The notes under the pieces: generated by a model
What the model was told of the DNA's origin: nothing
Database searches by the model: none
What the model saw: the letters and a program-made list of their open reading frames with translations, nothing else
Assembly: GCA_913009895.1 (NCBI GenBank)
Contig: CAJVXY010000001.1
Span: 122,469-186,468 of the forward strand
From: an uncultured Acidiferrobacteraceae bacterium
Lineage (GTDB): Bacteria; Pseudomonadota; Gammaproteobacteria; Acidiferrobacterales; SZUA-150
Length of the DNA: 64,000 nt
Direction of reading: 5' to 3'
Program-made: the position numbers and the translations under genes
In this document: one piece after another, positions 17,807 to 26,786 of the stretch
Position numbering within the stretch: the first letter of the stretch is position 1
Layout of the letters: every line of letters begins with the position of its first letter

Positions 17807-19570
17807 ATGTTTAATACTATTTTTAGTAATAGAGGTATTGGATTCCGAATCCTAACCGGATTTTTGCTCGTAATAATAATCGGTACTGCTTCTAGTATTT
17901 ACGGTTTATCTGCTATCAACAAAGTCGGCGAAAAACTCAAATCCATTGCCAAAGAAGACATTCCAATGACAGCCATGCTAACGGAAATTACTACCAGACA
18001 GTTAAAACAAGCGATTCTTCTGGAACGTTTCCTGCGTCTCGGCCAATTAAGCTCTGATGATTCAAATATCAAAAGCAGGCTTGATAAAATTGAAGAAGAA
18101 TTTGTACGTCAGGGGCAGGAAATTGAGAAGAAGCTCATGACATTCAACAAACGCTCTGAAAAAATCCTGCAGGGCACTAAAAACGAAGCAACCCGCCAGA
18201 AATACCGCGATTTAGAAGAGGCTACCAGATCAATTGTGGCTGAGTATGAAAGCTACAAAAATAATGCCCAACAACTCTTTATATCCATTAATGAAGGTCA
18301 AACCGAGGAGGAAATGAGACAGATTGATGAACTGCTACTGCTGGCAAAAAAAGAAAAACTGAGTAAGGTAATAGCAAGTTCACTTACAGACCTTGAAGGA
18401 TTTACTAAAAAATCCTCACTCCTGGCTCAACATCATCAAGATAACGCCATCGCAATAATGTCAATTTTAACGCTGATTGGTTTTGTTACCGGCCTGTTGC
18501 TAATCGTATTGATTACTCGTGGCATTGTTGTACCGCTCAAAAGGACACTCGCTGCCATGAATGATATCGCTGAAGGTGAAGGAGACCTGACTCGACGTCT
18601 GGAAGTTTCTGGTAAAGATGAGGTTTCCCAGGTTGCACTTGCCTTCAATAAATTTGCAAACAAGATAGAAATTGTAATCACTAAAGTCCGCTCCGGTGTG
18701 ACTTCTATTAGCAGCGCCTCTCAGGAAATTTCTTTAGGTAATACCGATCTCTCGCAGCGTACGGAAGAACAGGCTTCTTCTCTGGAAGAGACCGCATCAA
18801 GTATGGAAGAAATGACAAGTACAGTGCAACAAAATGCCAATAGTGCAAATGAGGCCCAGAGACTGGCAGAAAGTAACCGTCGACTTGCCATGCAAGGAGC
18901 TGAAGTGGTTGGACGAACCGTTGAGGCCATGAATGAAATCAATTCCTCCAGCTCAAAGATTTCCGAGATCATCAGCACCATAGACGGCATATCCTTTCAA
19001 ACCAACCTGCTGGCGCTGAATGCGGCCGTGGAAGCAGCACGGGCCGGCGAGCAAGGTCGTGGATTTGCTGTCGTTGCCAGTGAAGTGCGAACGCTGGCTC
19101 AACGCAGTGCTGATGCCGCCAAGGAAATTAAAACCTTAATTGAAGACAGCGTCGGTAAGGTCAAGGTTGGCACCACACTGGTTGATGAGTCCGGTAAAAC
19201 GCTGGGAGAAATCACTGAGGGCATTGAAAAAGTAGCTGTAATTGTCCAGGAAATCGCTGCATCAAGCAGTGAACAAGCGTCTGGCATTGAGCAGGTCAAC
19301 ACTGCTATTACCCAGATGGATGATATGACCCAGAAAAATGCAGCGCTTGTGGAAGAAGCTGCTGCAGCCAGTCGCTCTATGCAGGAACAAACCAGCGGCC
19401 TGGCTGAATTGGTGTCATACTTTAAGATAAAGGAAGTAGCAGGCAGTGGTGAAAACTTTGGTGTTTCAAAAAAAGTTGATGATGTTACAACACTGGATGT
19501 CGAGTCCCAAATACTCGCACAGCGACAGAAACGCACAGGCACAAACAATAATGACTGGGAAGATTTCTAA
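17807..19570 (+). CDS. methyl-accepting chemotaxis protein
   Basis: A 587-residue transmembrane chemoreceptor. TM1 is at residues about 13-33, followed by a roughly 170-residue periplasmic helical bundle, TM2 near 215-240 ([20 protein letters not shown]), a HAMP domain ([23 protein letters not shown]) and a long cytoplasmic signalling domain. The hairpin tip [34 protein letters not shown] is the invariant kinase-contact region. Methylation helices contain [17 protein letters not shown]. The extreme C-terminus is NNDWEDF, close to the NWETF-type pentapeptide that tethers CheR/CheB. The ligand is unknown. Single gene with a strong Shine-Dalgarno and a terminator behind it. Confidence 0.96.
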   Translation: MFNTIFSNRGIGFRILTGFLLVIIIGTASSIYGLSAINKVGEKLKSIAKEDIPMTAMLTEITTRQLKQAILLERFLRLGQLSSDDSNIKSRLDKIEEEFVRQGQEIEKKLMTFNKRSEKILQGTKNEATRQKYRDLEEATRSIVAEYESYKNNAQQLFISINEGQTEEEMRQIDELLLLAKKEKLSKVIASSLTDLEGFTKKSSLLAQHHQDNAIAIMSILTLIGFVTGLLLIVLITRGIVVPLKRTLAAMNDIAEGEGDLTRRLEVSGKDEVSQVALAFNKFANKIEIVITKVRSGVTSISSASQEISLGNTDLSQRTEEQASSLEETASSMEEMTSTVQQNANSANEAQRLAESNRRLAMQGAEVVGRTVEAMNEINSSSSKISEIISTIDGISFQTNLLALNAAVEAARAGEQGRGFAVVASEVRTLAQRSADAAKEIKTLIEDSVGKVKVGTTLVDESGKTLGEITEGIEKVAVIVQEIAASSSEQASGIEQVNTAITQMDDMTQKNAALVEEAAAASRSMQEQTSGLAELVSYFKIKEVAGSGENFGVSKKVDDVTTLDVESQILAQRQKRTGTNNNDWEDF

Positions 19571-19592
19571 TAGCCGCTCCATTTCTGATAAA

Positions 19593-19624
19593 AAAGCCAC
19601 GCCTGACTTAACAGACGTGGCTTT
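19593..19624. terminator. bidirectional terminator between the MCP and the binding protein
   Basis: Perfect 9-bp stem AAAGCCACG/CGTGGCTTT with a 14-nt loop. A T-run follows on the minus strand (TTTTTT) and TTT on the plus strand, so it probably stops both the MCP and the convergent binding-protein gene. Confidence 0.8.
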
Positions 19625-19800
19625 GTGATTGGGAATTAATTTATAAAACTATCGCAAACGGATTGCTGCCAATCCAGTTTTCGCAGGGTTATCACCTCGC
19701 TAAGGCAACAAGACGGTTTCTTGAGCGCCTCGTTGTAGGTCACTCGTTTCCCCGTCGTTAGATCCTTCCTTTGTCTGTCTTTCGCTAGATGTGGTGGATG

Positions 19801-20796
19801 CTATTTATACGCTTCTTCCATCAGGCTGGTATCAACAATATCTGTAGCTTTGAGCCTTGTTTTCAGAATGCCTAGTGTATAGGAATAATCCATTAACCGT
19901 TGAATAAAAGCGATATCTTTTCTCATCAATTCGTGTTCCCAGCCCAGTCTTTTTCTGGCCTCACTAACAATCGAGTTTGCATCATGTGTCTTGCCTTTAT
20001 TATCGGTAATTTTCCTCAGGTTAAATGATTTTGCGATAATCTCGTTGCCAGCAGTTGGTGAAGAGTTTAAGAAATCAACGGCCTTTTTATGGGCCATCAA
20101 TACTTTTATAATCGCCGGGCGTTTTGTATTAATTACATTTTCTGGTGCCATGATGACGTACCAGGGATAGTTAGGGATTTCCTTGTTCATATCAAGGACA
20201 ACTTTGGTATTGCCACGCATTAAAGATCGGGAGGTGAAGGGTTCCCAGATAAATGCCCCAGCAACAATTTTTTCTTCAACAGCAGGATCCATATTAGAAG
20301 AAGAGATGGTTATGATGTCGAGATCTTTTTTTGGGTCCAGTTTGGCAACCTCACCGAGAACATACCCTCTTAACAATACATCCATACCGCTACCATTACG
20401 GACGCCGGCGAAGCGTTTGCCTTTAAAATCTTTCATATTATCGATGCCTGAGTCCTTGCGCGTTATGACCGAGGCCTGGCCATAGTTCACCTTGGCCAAA
20501 ATCCTGCTCTTCAGGCCGTTTGCATACCAGTGGTATACCGGGGGCGCACCGATATACGCCAGGTCCAGTTCTTCCGCAGAGATTGCCTGGCGTATCAGCG
20601 GGCCGCTATTGAATTTAATAATTTTAACATCAAGGCCCTGCTCCCTAAAATATCCCTTTTGTTTGGCAATAAGGATGGGTGCATTTGCCATTGCATAAAC
20701 CCAGCCAATCCTCAGTCGTTCCACGGCCTGGGCGGTACCAGTATAGAAAACTGAAATAAACAGTGGTAAAAAAATTTTGATTAAATTTTTTTTCAC
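19801..20796 (-). CDS. ABC transporter substrate-binding protein, TauA/SsuA-like
   Basis: A 331-residue periplasmic binding protein with signal peptide (IFLPLFISVFYTGTAQA). The mature start VERLRIGWVYAMANAPILIAKQKGYFREQGLDVKI and the AYIGAPPVYHW and FKGKRFAGVRNGSGMDVLLRGYV segments match the nitrate/sulfonate/taurine (TauA, SsuA, NrtA) family. No permease or ATPase lies nearby, so it is an orphan in this window. It sits between the MCP and ntrC; a link to nitrogen control or a partner role for the adjacent chemoreceptor is possible but unproven. Substrate cannot be assigned. Confidence 0.85.
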   Translation of the reverse strand: MKKNLIKIFLPLFISVFYTGTAQAVERLRIGWVYAMANAPILIAKQKGYFREQGLDVKIIKFNSGPLIRQAISAEELDLAYIGAPPVYHWYANGLKSRILAKVNYGQASVITRKDSGIDNMKDFKGKRFAGVRNGSGMDVLLRGYVLGEVAKLDPKKDLDIITISSSNMDPAVEEKIVAGAFIWEPFTSRSLMRGNTKVVLDMNKEIPNYPWYVIMAPENVINTKRPAIIKVLMAHKKAVDFLNSSPTAGNEIIAKSFNLRKITDNKGKTHDANSIVSEARKRLGWEHELMRKDIAFIQRLMDYSYTLGILKTRLKATDIVDTSLMEEAYK

Positions 20797-20912
20797 TTTT
20801 TTCTACTCCTTTCTACTCCAGAATCTATATCCTGGATTATGGCCTGAAACTGATTTATAAACCATAATTATTTAGGTAGATTATAGTGATAAAATTTACA
20901 AGAATCAATTCT

Positions 20913-22301
20913 TTAAAGGTTTAGTTCTTTTAGCTTTCTGGTCAGGGTATTACGACCCCAGCCCAGTTTTTTTGCAGCATCCTGTTTCCGGCCACCGGTA
21001 TGTTTGAGTGTCACCTGGATGAGAATACGTTCAAATTCATTATTCAGGTCATGAAAAATATCTGCATCACCCCGGGCCAGTCGTTGGTCAATATCGGTTT
21101 TTAATGTGTCCTGCCATTGGGCGCTATTGTCATCATTACCTGCCTGCAATTCAGGTGGCAGGTCTTCCAGTTGAATTGATTGTCCCGGCGCCATAACGGT
21201 TAACCAGCGACAGGTGTTTTCCAGTTCTCGGACATTACCCATCCATGGTAAGCGACACAAAAAATCCAGTGTTTTTTTATCCAGGTGCTTGGGGTCAACA
21301 GCCAGTTCCCTGGCAGTTCGATCGAGGAAATAATTGGTCAAGGCCGGGATGTCCTCGCTGCGGTCACGCAGTGGCGGCAGGTGGATACGAATAACATTTA
21401 AACGATGAAATAAATCTTCACGAAATTTCCCTTCTGACACACGCTGTTCCAGGTTCTGGTTTGTTGCCGCAACAATACGCACGTCAGTTGTAATTTGCTG
21501 GTGGCCACCGACCCGGTAGAACTTGCCATCTGATAAAACGCGCAACAACCTGGTTTGCAGGTCTGATGGCATATCACCGATTTCATCCAGAAATAATGTA
21601 CCGCCGTTGGCCTGTTCAAACCGTCCGTTACGTTGACTGTGGGCACCGGTAAAAGCGCCTTTTTCGTGACCAAAAAGTTCGGATTCCAGGAGCTCACTGG
21701 GAATGGCCGCAATGTTGATTGCTATGAAGGCCTTGTCTGTCCTGGGGCTGTTGTTGTGCAGTGCCCGCGCCACTAACTCCTTGCCGGTTCCCGATTCGCC
21801 GTTAATCAAGACACTTAAATTTGATTTGGACAGGCGGCCGATTGCCCGAAAAACTTCCTGCATGGAGGCGGCTTCACCAATAATATCTGTTTGTGGCGAT
21901 TCAGTTATTGGTGGAGTTTCAAACTGACTGCGTTTGTGTTCTATGGCCCGCTTGACCAGTGCAATCGCGTCATCGACATCAAACGGTTTGGGGAGATATT
22001 CAAATGCGCCACCTTTGTACGACGCGACCGCGCTATCCAGGTCAGTATGGGCAGTCATAATAATGACGGGCACTTCAGGGGCTTTGCTTTGAATAATTTC
22101 CAGTAGCTCAAGCCCGCTGGTACCCGGCATACGAATGTCAGAAACAATGGCATGGGGTCTTTTTTTATCAAGCAATTCAGAAATACCTTCTGCTGAAGAA
22201 AACGATTCAACCATTAATCCGGCCTGGTCCAGTGCTTTTTCGAGCACCCACCTGATAGATTTATCATCGTCAATAATCCAGACCCTGTCTTTAGTGTTCA
22301 T
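20913..22301 (-). CDS. ntrC: nitrogen regulation response regulator NtrC
   Basis: NtrC (GlnG), the enhancer-binding activator of sigma-54 promoters under nitrogen limitation. I start at the ATG at 22301 ([18 protein letters not shown]), which gives about 462 residues. Receiver domain with phosphoacceptor Asp55 in [13 protein letters not shown]+ domain with Walker [15 protein letters not shown], the sigma-54 loop [10 protein letters not shown] and Walker [11 protein letters not shown]; Fis-type HTH at the end ([20 protein letters not shown]). The gene overlaps ntrB by 11 bp. Three likely NtrC boxes lie upstream of glnA in this same cluster. Confidence 0.97.
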   Translation of the reverse strand: MNTKDRVWIIDDDKSIRWVLEKALDQAGLMVESFSSAEGISELLDKKRPHAIVSDIRMPGTSGLELLEIIQSKAPEVPVIIMTAHTDLDSAVASYKGGAFEYLPKPFDVDDAIALVKRAIEHKRSQFETPPITESPQTDIIGEAASMQEVFRAIGRLSKSNLSVLINGESGTGKELVARALHNNSPRTDKAFIAINIAAIPSELLESELFGHEKGAFTGAHSQRNGRFEQANGGTLFLDEIGDMPSDLQTRLLRVLSDGKFYRVGGHQQITTDVRIVAATNQNLEQRVSEGKFREDLFHRLNVIRIHLPPLRDRSEDIPALTNYFLDRTARELAVDPKHLDKKTLDFLCRLPWMGNVRELENTCRWLTVMAPGQSIQLEDLPPELQAGNDDNSAQWQDTLKTDIDQRLARGDADIFHDLNNEFERILIQVTLKHTGGRKQDAAKKLGWGRNTLTRKLKELNL

Positions 22302-23346
22302 TATTTTGCTCCAGTGGCAGAAATACTGAAAAAATTGTTTGCCCGGGCTGGCTTGTGACTTCAATCAGCCCGTTATGTTTGGCAACAATATCCTGGGCAA
22401 TAGAAAGACCGAGACCTGTTCCTTCCGGCCTGCTGGTTACCATGGGATAAAAAATAGAATCAATCAGGTCTGGTGAAATTCCTGGTCCGCTATCTTCCAC
22501 GTCCAGCCGAATGATCAGTCGATGGTTGATGTTGCCAATGGCAAATTGCCTCTGGACCCGTGTCCTGAATATCAGTTCGCCTTTATTCTTCATGGCTTCG
22601 ATTGAGTTTCTTGCCAGGTTGAGAATGGCCTGTATGAGCTGATCCTTGTCACCCTCCAGTGCCGGCAGGCTTGGGTCATAATCCCGACGAAACGAAATCC
22701 CGTCTTTTGTTTCAGCCAGTAATAATCGGCTCATATGCTCTAAAATTTCATGGATACTGATGGTTTCAAGATCAAGGGGCTGGTTAGGGCCAAACATCCT
22801 GTCGACCAACGCCCGCAGACGGTCAACTTCCTGGATGATGACATCGGTATATTCGTGCAAATTTTGGTCTGGTAATTCTTTTTCCAGTAGCTGGGCTGCG
22901 CCGCGAATACCGCCGAGGGGATTTTTTACTTCATGGGCGAGACCGCGAATGACTGCGCGATTTGTCACCTGGTATTTGAGTATTTTGTCTTCCCTGGCCA
23001 GGCGCATCAGGCGGTCAATTGGGTTGAGCTCAAGCAGCATAATATCTTCCGTTCCTGAGTCATCTATCGGGGTGATCGTATAGTCAACGGTCGACTCATT
23101 TTTGTTAGGCAGGATTAACTGGCAGCTTCGGGATGTAAAGGGATGACCACTCTTGAGCGTCTCACCCAGAGACTCCAGTAATTGCGGTGTATGTATCAAT
23201 GAAGAAATTGGTTGCAGATTAAGCTGGTTACGACTTTGCGCGAATAACATTTCGCATGCCGGATTGGCACTGGTTATTCTGAGCTGATTATCCAGTGTCA
23301 AAATGGCGGTATGTAGATTTTCAAATATCCTTTTATATTGTTCCAT
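22291..23346 (-). CDS. ntrB: nitrogen regulation sensor kinase NtrB
   Basis: NtrB (GlnL), cytosolic histidine kinase/phosphatase that controls NtrC in response to PII. N-terminal PAS domain (FENLHTAILTLDNQLRITSANPACEMLF), then the H-box RGLAHEVKNPLGGIRGAAQLLE with the phosphorylated histidine, the N-box LNLARNSIEAM, G1 DSGPGIS and G2 GTGLGLSIAQDIV. The 351 residues are standard. It follows glnA with a hairpin between them and overlaps ntrC, giving the classic glnA-ntrB-ntrC order. Confidence 0.96.
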   Translation of the reverse strand: MEQYKRIFENLHTAILTLDNQLRITSANPACEMLFAQSRNQLNLQPISSLIHTPQLLESLGETLKSGHPFTSRSCQLILPNKNESTVDYTITPIDDSGTEDIMLLELNPIDRLMRLAREDKILKYQVTNRAVIRGLAHEVKNPLGGIRGAAQLLEKELPDQNLHEYTDVIIQEVDRLRALVDRMFGPNQPLDLETISIHEILEHMSRLLLAETKDGISFRRDYDPSLPALEGDKDQLIQAILNLARNSIEAMKNKGELIFRTRVQRQFAIGNINHRLIIRLDVEDSGPGISPDLIDSIFYPMVTSRPEGTGLGLSIAQDIVAKHNGLIEVTSQPGQTIFSVFLPLEQNNEH

Positions 23347-23448
23347 TTCTTTGTTTACGCAGACAACAAGTTCCTGCTTTTGAGACTTGCAGGCCCTTAA
23401 AAAAAAGGGGCCAGATTCCTGGATTGATTCCAGTATTGATATTGGTGA

Positions 23449-23478
23449 CCGGCAGACTAAAAATTCGGGGTCTGCCGG
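23449..23478. terminator. hairpin between glnA and ntrB
   Basis: Perfect 9-bp inverted repeat CCGGCAGAC/GTCTGCCGG with a 12-nt loop, just downstream of the glnA stop. There is no T-run, so it is more likely an attenuating or mRNA-stabilising hairpin than a full terminator, consistent with glnA being expressed more than ntrBC. A second weaker GGCCC/GGGCC repeat with an A/T loop lies at 23392-23412. Confidence 0.6.
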
Positions 23479-23501
23479 CCAGCCTGCACCATAACTTCTG
23501 T

Positions 23502-24911
23502 TTACACGCTGTAATACATATCAAACTCAACAGGGTGAGTAGCCATACGCAAGCGTGTGACTTCTTCCATCTTCAGCTCAATGTAGGCATCGATGGTGTC
23601 ATCGGTGAATACGTTGCCTGCTTTGAGGAATTCCCTGTCTTCGTTGAGCGCATCAAGGGCCTGGTCCAGGGAATAACAAACCTGTGGAATGGCTGCTTCT
23701 TCTTCTGGCGGCAGGTCATACAGATCTTTATCCATGGCTTCACCGGGATGGATTTTATTCTGAATGCCATCAAGGCCCGCCATTAACATAGATGCGTAGG
23801 TGAAATAAGGATTACCAGCGGCATCCGGGAACCGGACTTCAATTCGTCGACCCTTTGGGTTGGGAACATAAGGAATACGAATTGAGGCTGATCTATTGCG
23901 GGCTGAATAAGCGAGCATGACAGGTGCTTCAAATCCAGGTACCAGTCTTTTGTAACTATTGGTGGAAGCGTTGGTGAAAGCATTCAAGGCCTTGGCATGT
24001 TTGATAATGCCGCCGATGTAGAACAATGCCATTTCAGACAGGCCACCGTATTCGTCACCAGAAAAAAGATTTTTCCCATCCTTGGCTAATGATTGATGCA
24101 CGTGCATACCGTTGCCGTTATCGCCAACCAGTGGCTTGGGCATGAATGTTGCGGTTTTACCATAAGAGTGTGCAATATTATGGATCACGTATTTCATGAT
24201 CTGGTTTTGATCGGCTCTTTTGACCAGTGTATTGAAAGCAGTTCCGATTTCGCACTGACCAGCCGTGGCAACCTCGTGGTGATGAACTTCCACTTCAACA
24301 CCCATTTCTTCAAGTGCCAGGCACATAGATGAACGCATATCCTGCAAACTATCAACAGGGGGTACCGGGAAGTAACCGCCTTTGACTCCGGGACGGTGAC
24401 CAATGTTGCCGCCTTCAAATGTTTTTCCCGAGTTCCAGCCCGCTTCATCAGAATCTACTTTAAAGAACGCGCCGCTCATGTCAGACCCCCAGCGAACATC
24501 ATCGAGAATAAAGAATTCTGGTTCTGGGCCGAAATACGCCGTATCGGCGATACCGGTTGAGTTCATATAAGCTTCAGTACGCTTGGCAATACTACGTGGG
24601 TCACGCTCATAACCTTCGCCTGTGTTTGGCTCGACAATGTTGCATGTAATAATCAGGGTCGGTTCTTCCATAAACGGATCCATCACTGCGGTGCTGGTAT
24701 CCAGCTCCAGGATCATGTCTGACTCATTAATGCCTTTCCAGCCGGCAATACTTGAACCGTCAAACATTTTTCCTTCTTCCATCATTTCTTCTGTTACCTG
24801 ACTGGCGGGCAAGGAAACGTGCTGTTCTTTACCCTTGGTGTCCGTAAAACGCAGATCGACGAAAGTGACGTTATTGTCCTTCATCTTTTTTAATACATCA
24901 GCGGCTGACAT
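23502..24911 (-). CDS. glnA: glutamine synthetase, type I
   Basis: GlnA, the dodecameric type I glutamine synthetase; 469 residues. [18 protein letters not shown] near residue 50 is the GS signature, [17 protein letters not shown] carries metal ligands, [17 protein letters not shown] the ATP-binding region and [11 protein letters not shown]-like [13 protein letters not shown]. The adenylylation tyrosine is present in DLYDLPPEE (about residue 398), so activity is probably regulated by GlnE. Shine-Dalgarno GAGGAGAGAG precedes the ATG. A sigma-54 element and NtrC boxes upstream point to induction by nitrogen limitation. Confidence 0.98.
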   Translation of the reverse strand: MSAADVLKKMKDNNVTFVDLRFTDTKGKEQHVSLPASQVTEEMMEEGKMFDGSSIAGWKGINESDMILELDTSTAVMDPFMEEPTLIITCNIVEPNTGEGYERDPRSIAKRTEAYMNSTGIADTAYFGPEPEFFILDDVRWGSDMSGAFFKVDSDEAGWNSGKTFEGGNIGHRPGVKGGYFPVPPVDSLQDMRSSMCLALEEMGVEVEVHHHEVATAGQCEIGTAFNTLVKRADQNQIMKYVIHNIAHSYGKTATFMPKPLVGDNGNGMHVHQSLAKDGKNLFSGDEYGGLSEMALFYIGGIIKHAKALNAFTNASTNSYKRLVPGFEAPVMLAYSARNRSASIRIPYVPNPKGRRIEVRFPDAAGNPYFTYASMLMAGLDGIQNKIHPGEAMDKDLYDLPPEEEAAIPQVCYSLDQALDALNEDREFLKAGNVFTDDTIDAYIELKMEEVTRLRMATHPVEFDMYYSV

Positions 24912-25025
24912 GTTTCTCTCTCCTCAATTTTCGGTTTTCCAATTTGATTTATTACAATTAAATTTACTAAAGACGGATTTCATGACTACTGGTTCAGGTT
25001 ATGTTTGCTCAAAGCCGTATCCAGT

Positions 25026-25081
25026 GGAGCATCCAGCGCCAGGTGAATCCTGACAACAGACACGTCACCTAAACCTGCTCC
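25026..25081 (-). other. nested hairpin in the glnA leader
   Basis: In the roughly 250-nt leader between the predicted sigma-54 start and the glnA ATG, an outer GGAGC/GCTCC pair (25026-25030 with 25077-25081) encloses AGGTGA/TCACCT (25041-25046 with 25065-25070). This gives a branched structure in the transcript. It does not match a riboswitch class I recognise and could simply stabilise the mRNA. Confidence 0.4.
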
Positions 25082-25156
25082 AGTTTTTTCCCAATCTATT
25101 TTTAGCGGGGATAAAGTTAGTGCCTCCCAAACCAGTCCACTGGCAGGTGTGATTAA

Positions 25157-25171
25157 GCACCAAAGTTGTGC
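25157..25171. promoter_or_regulatory. candidate NtrC box 1 (near the start site)
   Basis: GCACCAAAGTTGTGC fits the NtrC dyad GCAC-N7-GTGC. It lies immediately downstream of the predicted sigma-54 element, so NtrC bound here would act as a repressor or governor rather than an enhancer. Confidence 0.65.
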
Positions 25172-25179
25172 TTTGTACT

Positions 25180-25195
25180 AGCACTAAGCGTGCCA
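25180..25195 (-). promoter_or_regulatory. sigma-54 promoter of glnA
   Basis: On the minus strand, TGGCACGCTTAGTGCT matches the sigma-54 consensus TGGCACG-N4-TTGCW at all but one position (GTGC for TTGC), with the GG and GC doublets correctly spaced for -24/-12. The start would be near 25168, giving a leader of roughly 255 nt to glnA. Confidence 0.75.
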
Positions 25196-25258
25196 GCTTA
25201 TTTATTTTCTTAATTTGTTGTTTTTATTATAATTATTTTGGTTAAGCGCCTATTAGTC

Positions 25259-25273
25259 GCACCATCGGAGTGC
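25259..25273. promoter_or_regulatory. candidate NtrC box 2 (enhancer)
   Basis: GCACCATCGGAGTGC fits GCAC-N7-GTGC exactly and lies about 65 bp upstream of the sigma-54 -24 element. Confidence 0.7.
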
Positions 25274-25286
25274 GATTACCTATTGA

Positions 25287-25303
25287 TGCACATATTTGGT
25301 GCA
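25287..25303. promoter_or_regulatory. candidate NtrC box 3 (enhancer)
   Basis: TGCACATATTTGGTGCA is the best of the three: full TGCAC ... GTGCA arms around GCAC-N7-GTGC. It is 29 bp (nearly three helical turns) from box 2, suited to cooperative binding of two NtrC dimers, and ends only 6 bp from the neighbouring gene's stop. Confidence 0.8.
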
Positions 25304-25309
25304 TGTATT

Positions 25310-26545
25310 TTAGCAAAATAAGACGGATAGATGCGAGACATATTTATCGCTTTTGAGTCTTTCCTGAAATTGCTGCACCAACTGATCCGCATCGTTGTCC
25401 CCAAGCAAGGCCAGGGGCAGGATGATTTCCACATTTAGCTGACCATTCACATAGTGTAGCGTTGTCCGTCGTATGCTGTCAGCCAGCGCCAGCCCCCGGA
25501 ATTTCTCAGTTAAATGATTAACAATTATTTTGCGCTTGGGTAAGGCGAGACTTGCGGCAGCAGCCTGATCGTCTTCAGTGTCCACATGGACCATGACATC
25601 GCTTATGTGGGGAAATTCTTCGATCAGTTTTTTGCGTACCGATTCACCAATGTGATGACCTTCGGAAACACTCAGCAACGGGCTGACCTGAACGTGCACA
25701 TCTACCAATGCATCGCCGCCCATGCCCCGTGTCCGTAACATGTGTAGTGAATCAACCCCGCTGGCAGCAGTAATGCATTGATGGATGGCAGCCACTGTCT
25801 CTTTGTCGAGCGAGGTATCCACGAGCTGGCGCAAACTTTTCCAGCCCAGGTCCCAGCCAATCTTGGCGATGATGACAGCAACGGTTATGGCAGCAATGGC
25901 GTCAAGATAACCCAGGCCGGCCATGGTGCCGAGAATGCCAATCACAACTACGATAGAGGAGATGGCATCGGTGCGACTGTGCCAGGCATTTGCCTTGAGC
26001 ATATCCGAGCGTAATTTTTTTGCTACCGACATGGTGTAGTGGTAGATGGCTTCTTTGATAAAAATTGAAAGCAGGGCTACCGTCAGTGCCAGCCAACCGG
26101 GCTGGAGTAATAAATCGGGCTCGAACAATCTTCTGACGGCGTCATAACTGATACCACCGGCAACAGCTATCAAGGTTGCACCAAGCCCGACTGTTGCTGC
26201 AGTTTCGATTCGGGCATGTCCGTAGGGATGTTCTTCGTCTGCCGCTACGTTCGCGTGTTTGGCCGCATAAATCACCAGTATATCGGTTGCCAGGTCAGAG
26301 AGGGAATGGAGACCGTCGGCAATCAATGCCTGTGAGTGACTGACGATACCGATAGAGATTTTGCTAATTGCCAAAAGCAGATCGGCAACGGAACCGACTA
26401 GCGTTACCGTTAACGTTTGCTGGAATCGACTTTTATTTTTATTATTAATATTGTCCTGGCCAGTTGCGGGTGATTCCCGAGTTGTGCCCTGGCTTGAGCC
26501 CTGGGTTGAATAAGGCGTAGAGTCCGAGGATTTTTTTGAAATCAT
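25310..26545 (-). CDS. cation diffusion facilitator family transporter
   Basis: A 411-residue CDF metal exporter, FieF/ZitB-like. After a polar N-terminal 40 residues there are about six membrane segments. ADGLHSLSDLATD carries the first HxxxD metal site (helix 2) and the second, HSRTDAISSIVVVIG, is in helix 5; EEHPYGHARIET sits between. The C-terminal cytoplasmic domain (VDVHVQVSPLLSVSEGHHIGESV ... VMVHVDTEDD) is the metal-binding dimer module. It probably exports Zn2+ or Fe2+ using proton motive force. Its ATG overlaps the TusA-like stop by 4 bp, so it is in an operon with TusA and the PP-loop gene. Confidence 0.93.
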   Translation of the reverse strand: MISKKSSDSTPYSTQGSSQGTTRESPATGQDNINNKNKSRFQQTLTVTLVGSVADLLLAISKISIGIVSHSQALIADGLHSLSDLATDILVIYAAKHANVAADEEHPYGHARIETAATVGLGATLIAVAGGISYDAVRRLFEPDLLLQPGWLALTVALLSIFIKEAIYHYTMSVAKKLRSDMLKANAWHSRTDAISSIVVVIGILGTMAGLGYLDAIAAITVAVIIAKIGWDLGWKSLRQLVDTSLDKETVAAIHQCITAASGVDSLHMLRTRGMGGDALVDVHVQVSPLLSVSEGHHIGESVRKKLIEEFPHISDVMVHVDTEDDQAAAASLALPKRKIIVNHLTEKFRGLALADSIRRTTLHYVNGQLNVEIILPLALLGDNDADQLVQQFQERLKSDKYVSHLSVLFC

Positions 26546-26766
26546 TGCTCGCCCACCTCGATGGTTATCAGTATCTGCTTGTCACGTTCCTCAGCAGAGA
26601 CCAGGCGATGGCCATTAATACGGCACCAGGCAGGAATATCATGGAGGGCGCCGGGATCGGTGCAGACAATTTCCAGTTGTTCCCCTTGCGCCATCGTCAC
26701 CACTTTATCCTGGGTTCGGATAACAGGCATCGGGCAGAGCAGGTTGGAAACATCAAGCTTTTGCAT
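26542..26766 (-). CDS. TusA-like sulfurtransferase
   Basis: A 74-residue TusA/SirA-fold protein. The conserved active-site region is LLCPMPVIRT, with the reactive cysteine in the CPxP motif (about residue 11), followed by the usual GEQLEIVCTDPGALHDIPAWC two-layer fold. TusA proteins carry persulfide sulfur to tRNA thiolation, to molybdenum cofactor or, in sulfur oxidisers, to the DsrEFH/Hdr pathway. A second cysteine (about residue 36) and a third (about 48) are also present. It is 20 bp downstream of the PP-loop gene and coupled to the CDF gene. Confidence 0.93.
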   Translation of the reverse strand: MQKLDVSNLLCPMPVIRTQDKVVTMAQGEQLEIVCTDPGALHDIPAWCRINGHRLVSAEERDKQILITIEVGEQ

Positions 26767-26786
26767 AATAGTAGCAAGCAGTTAAA

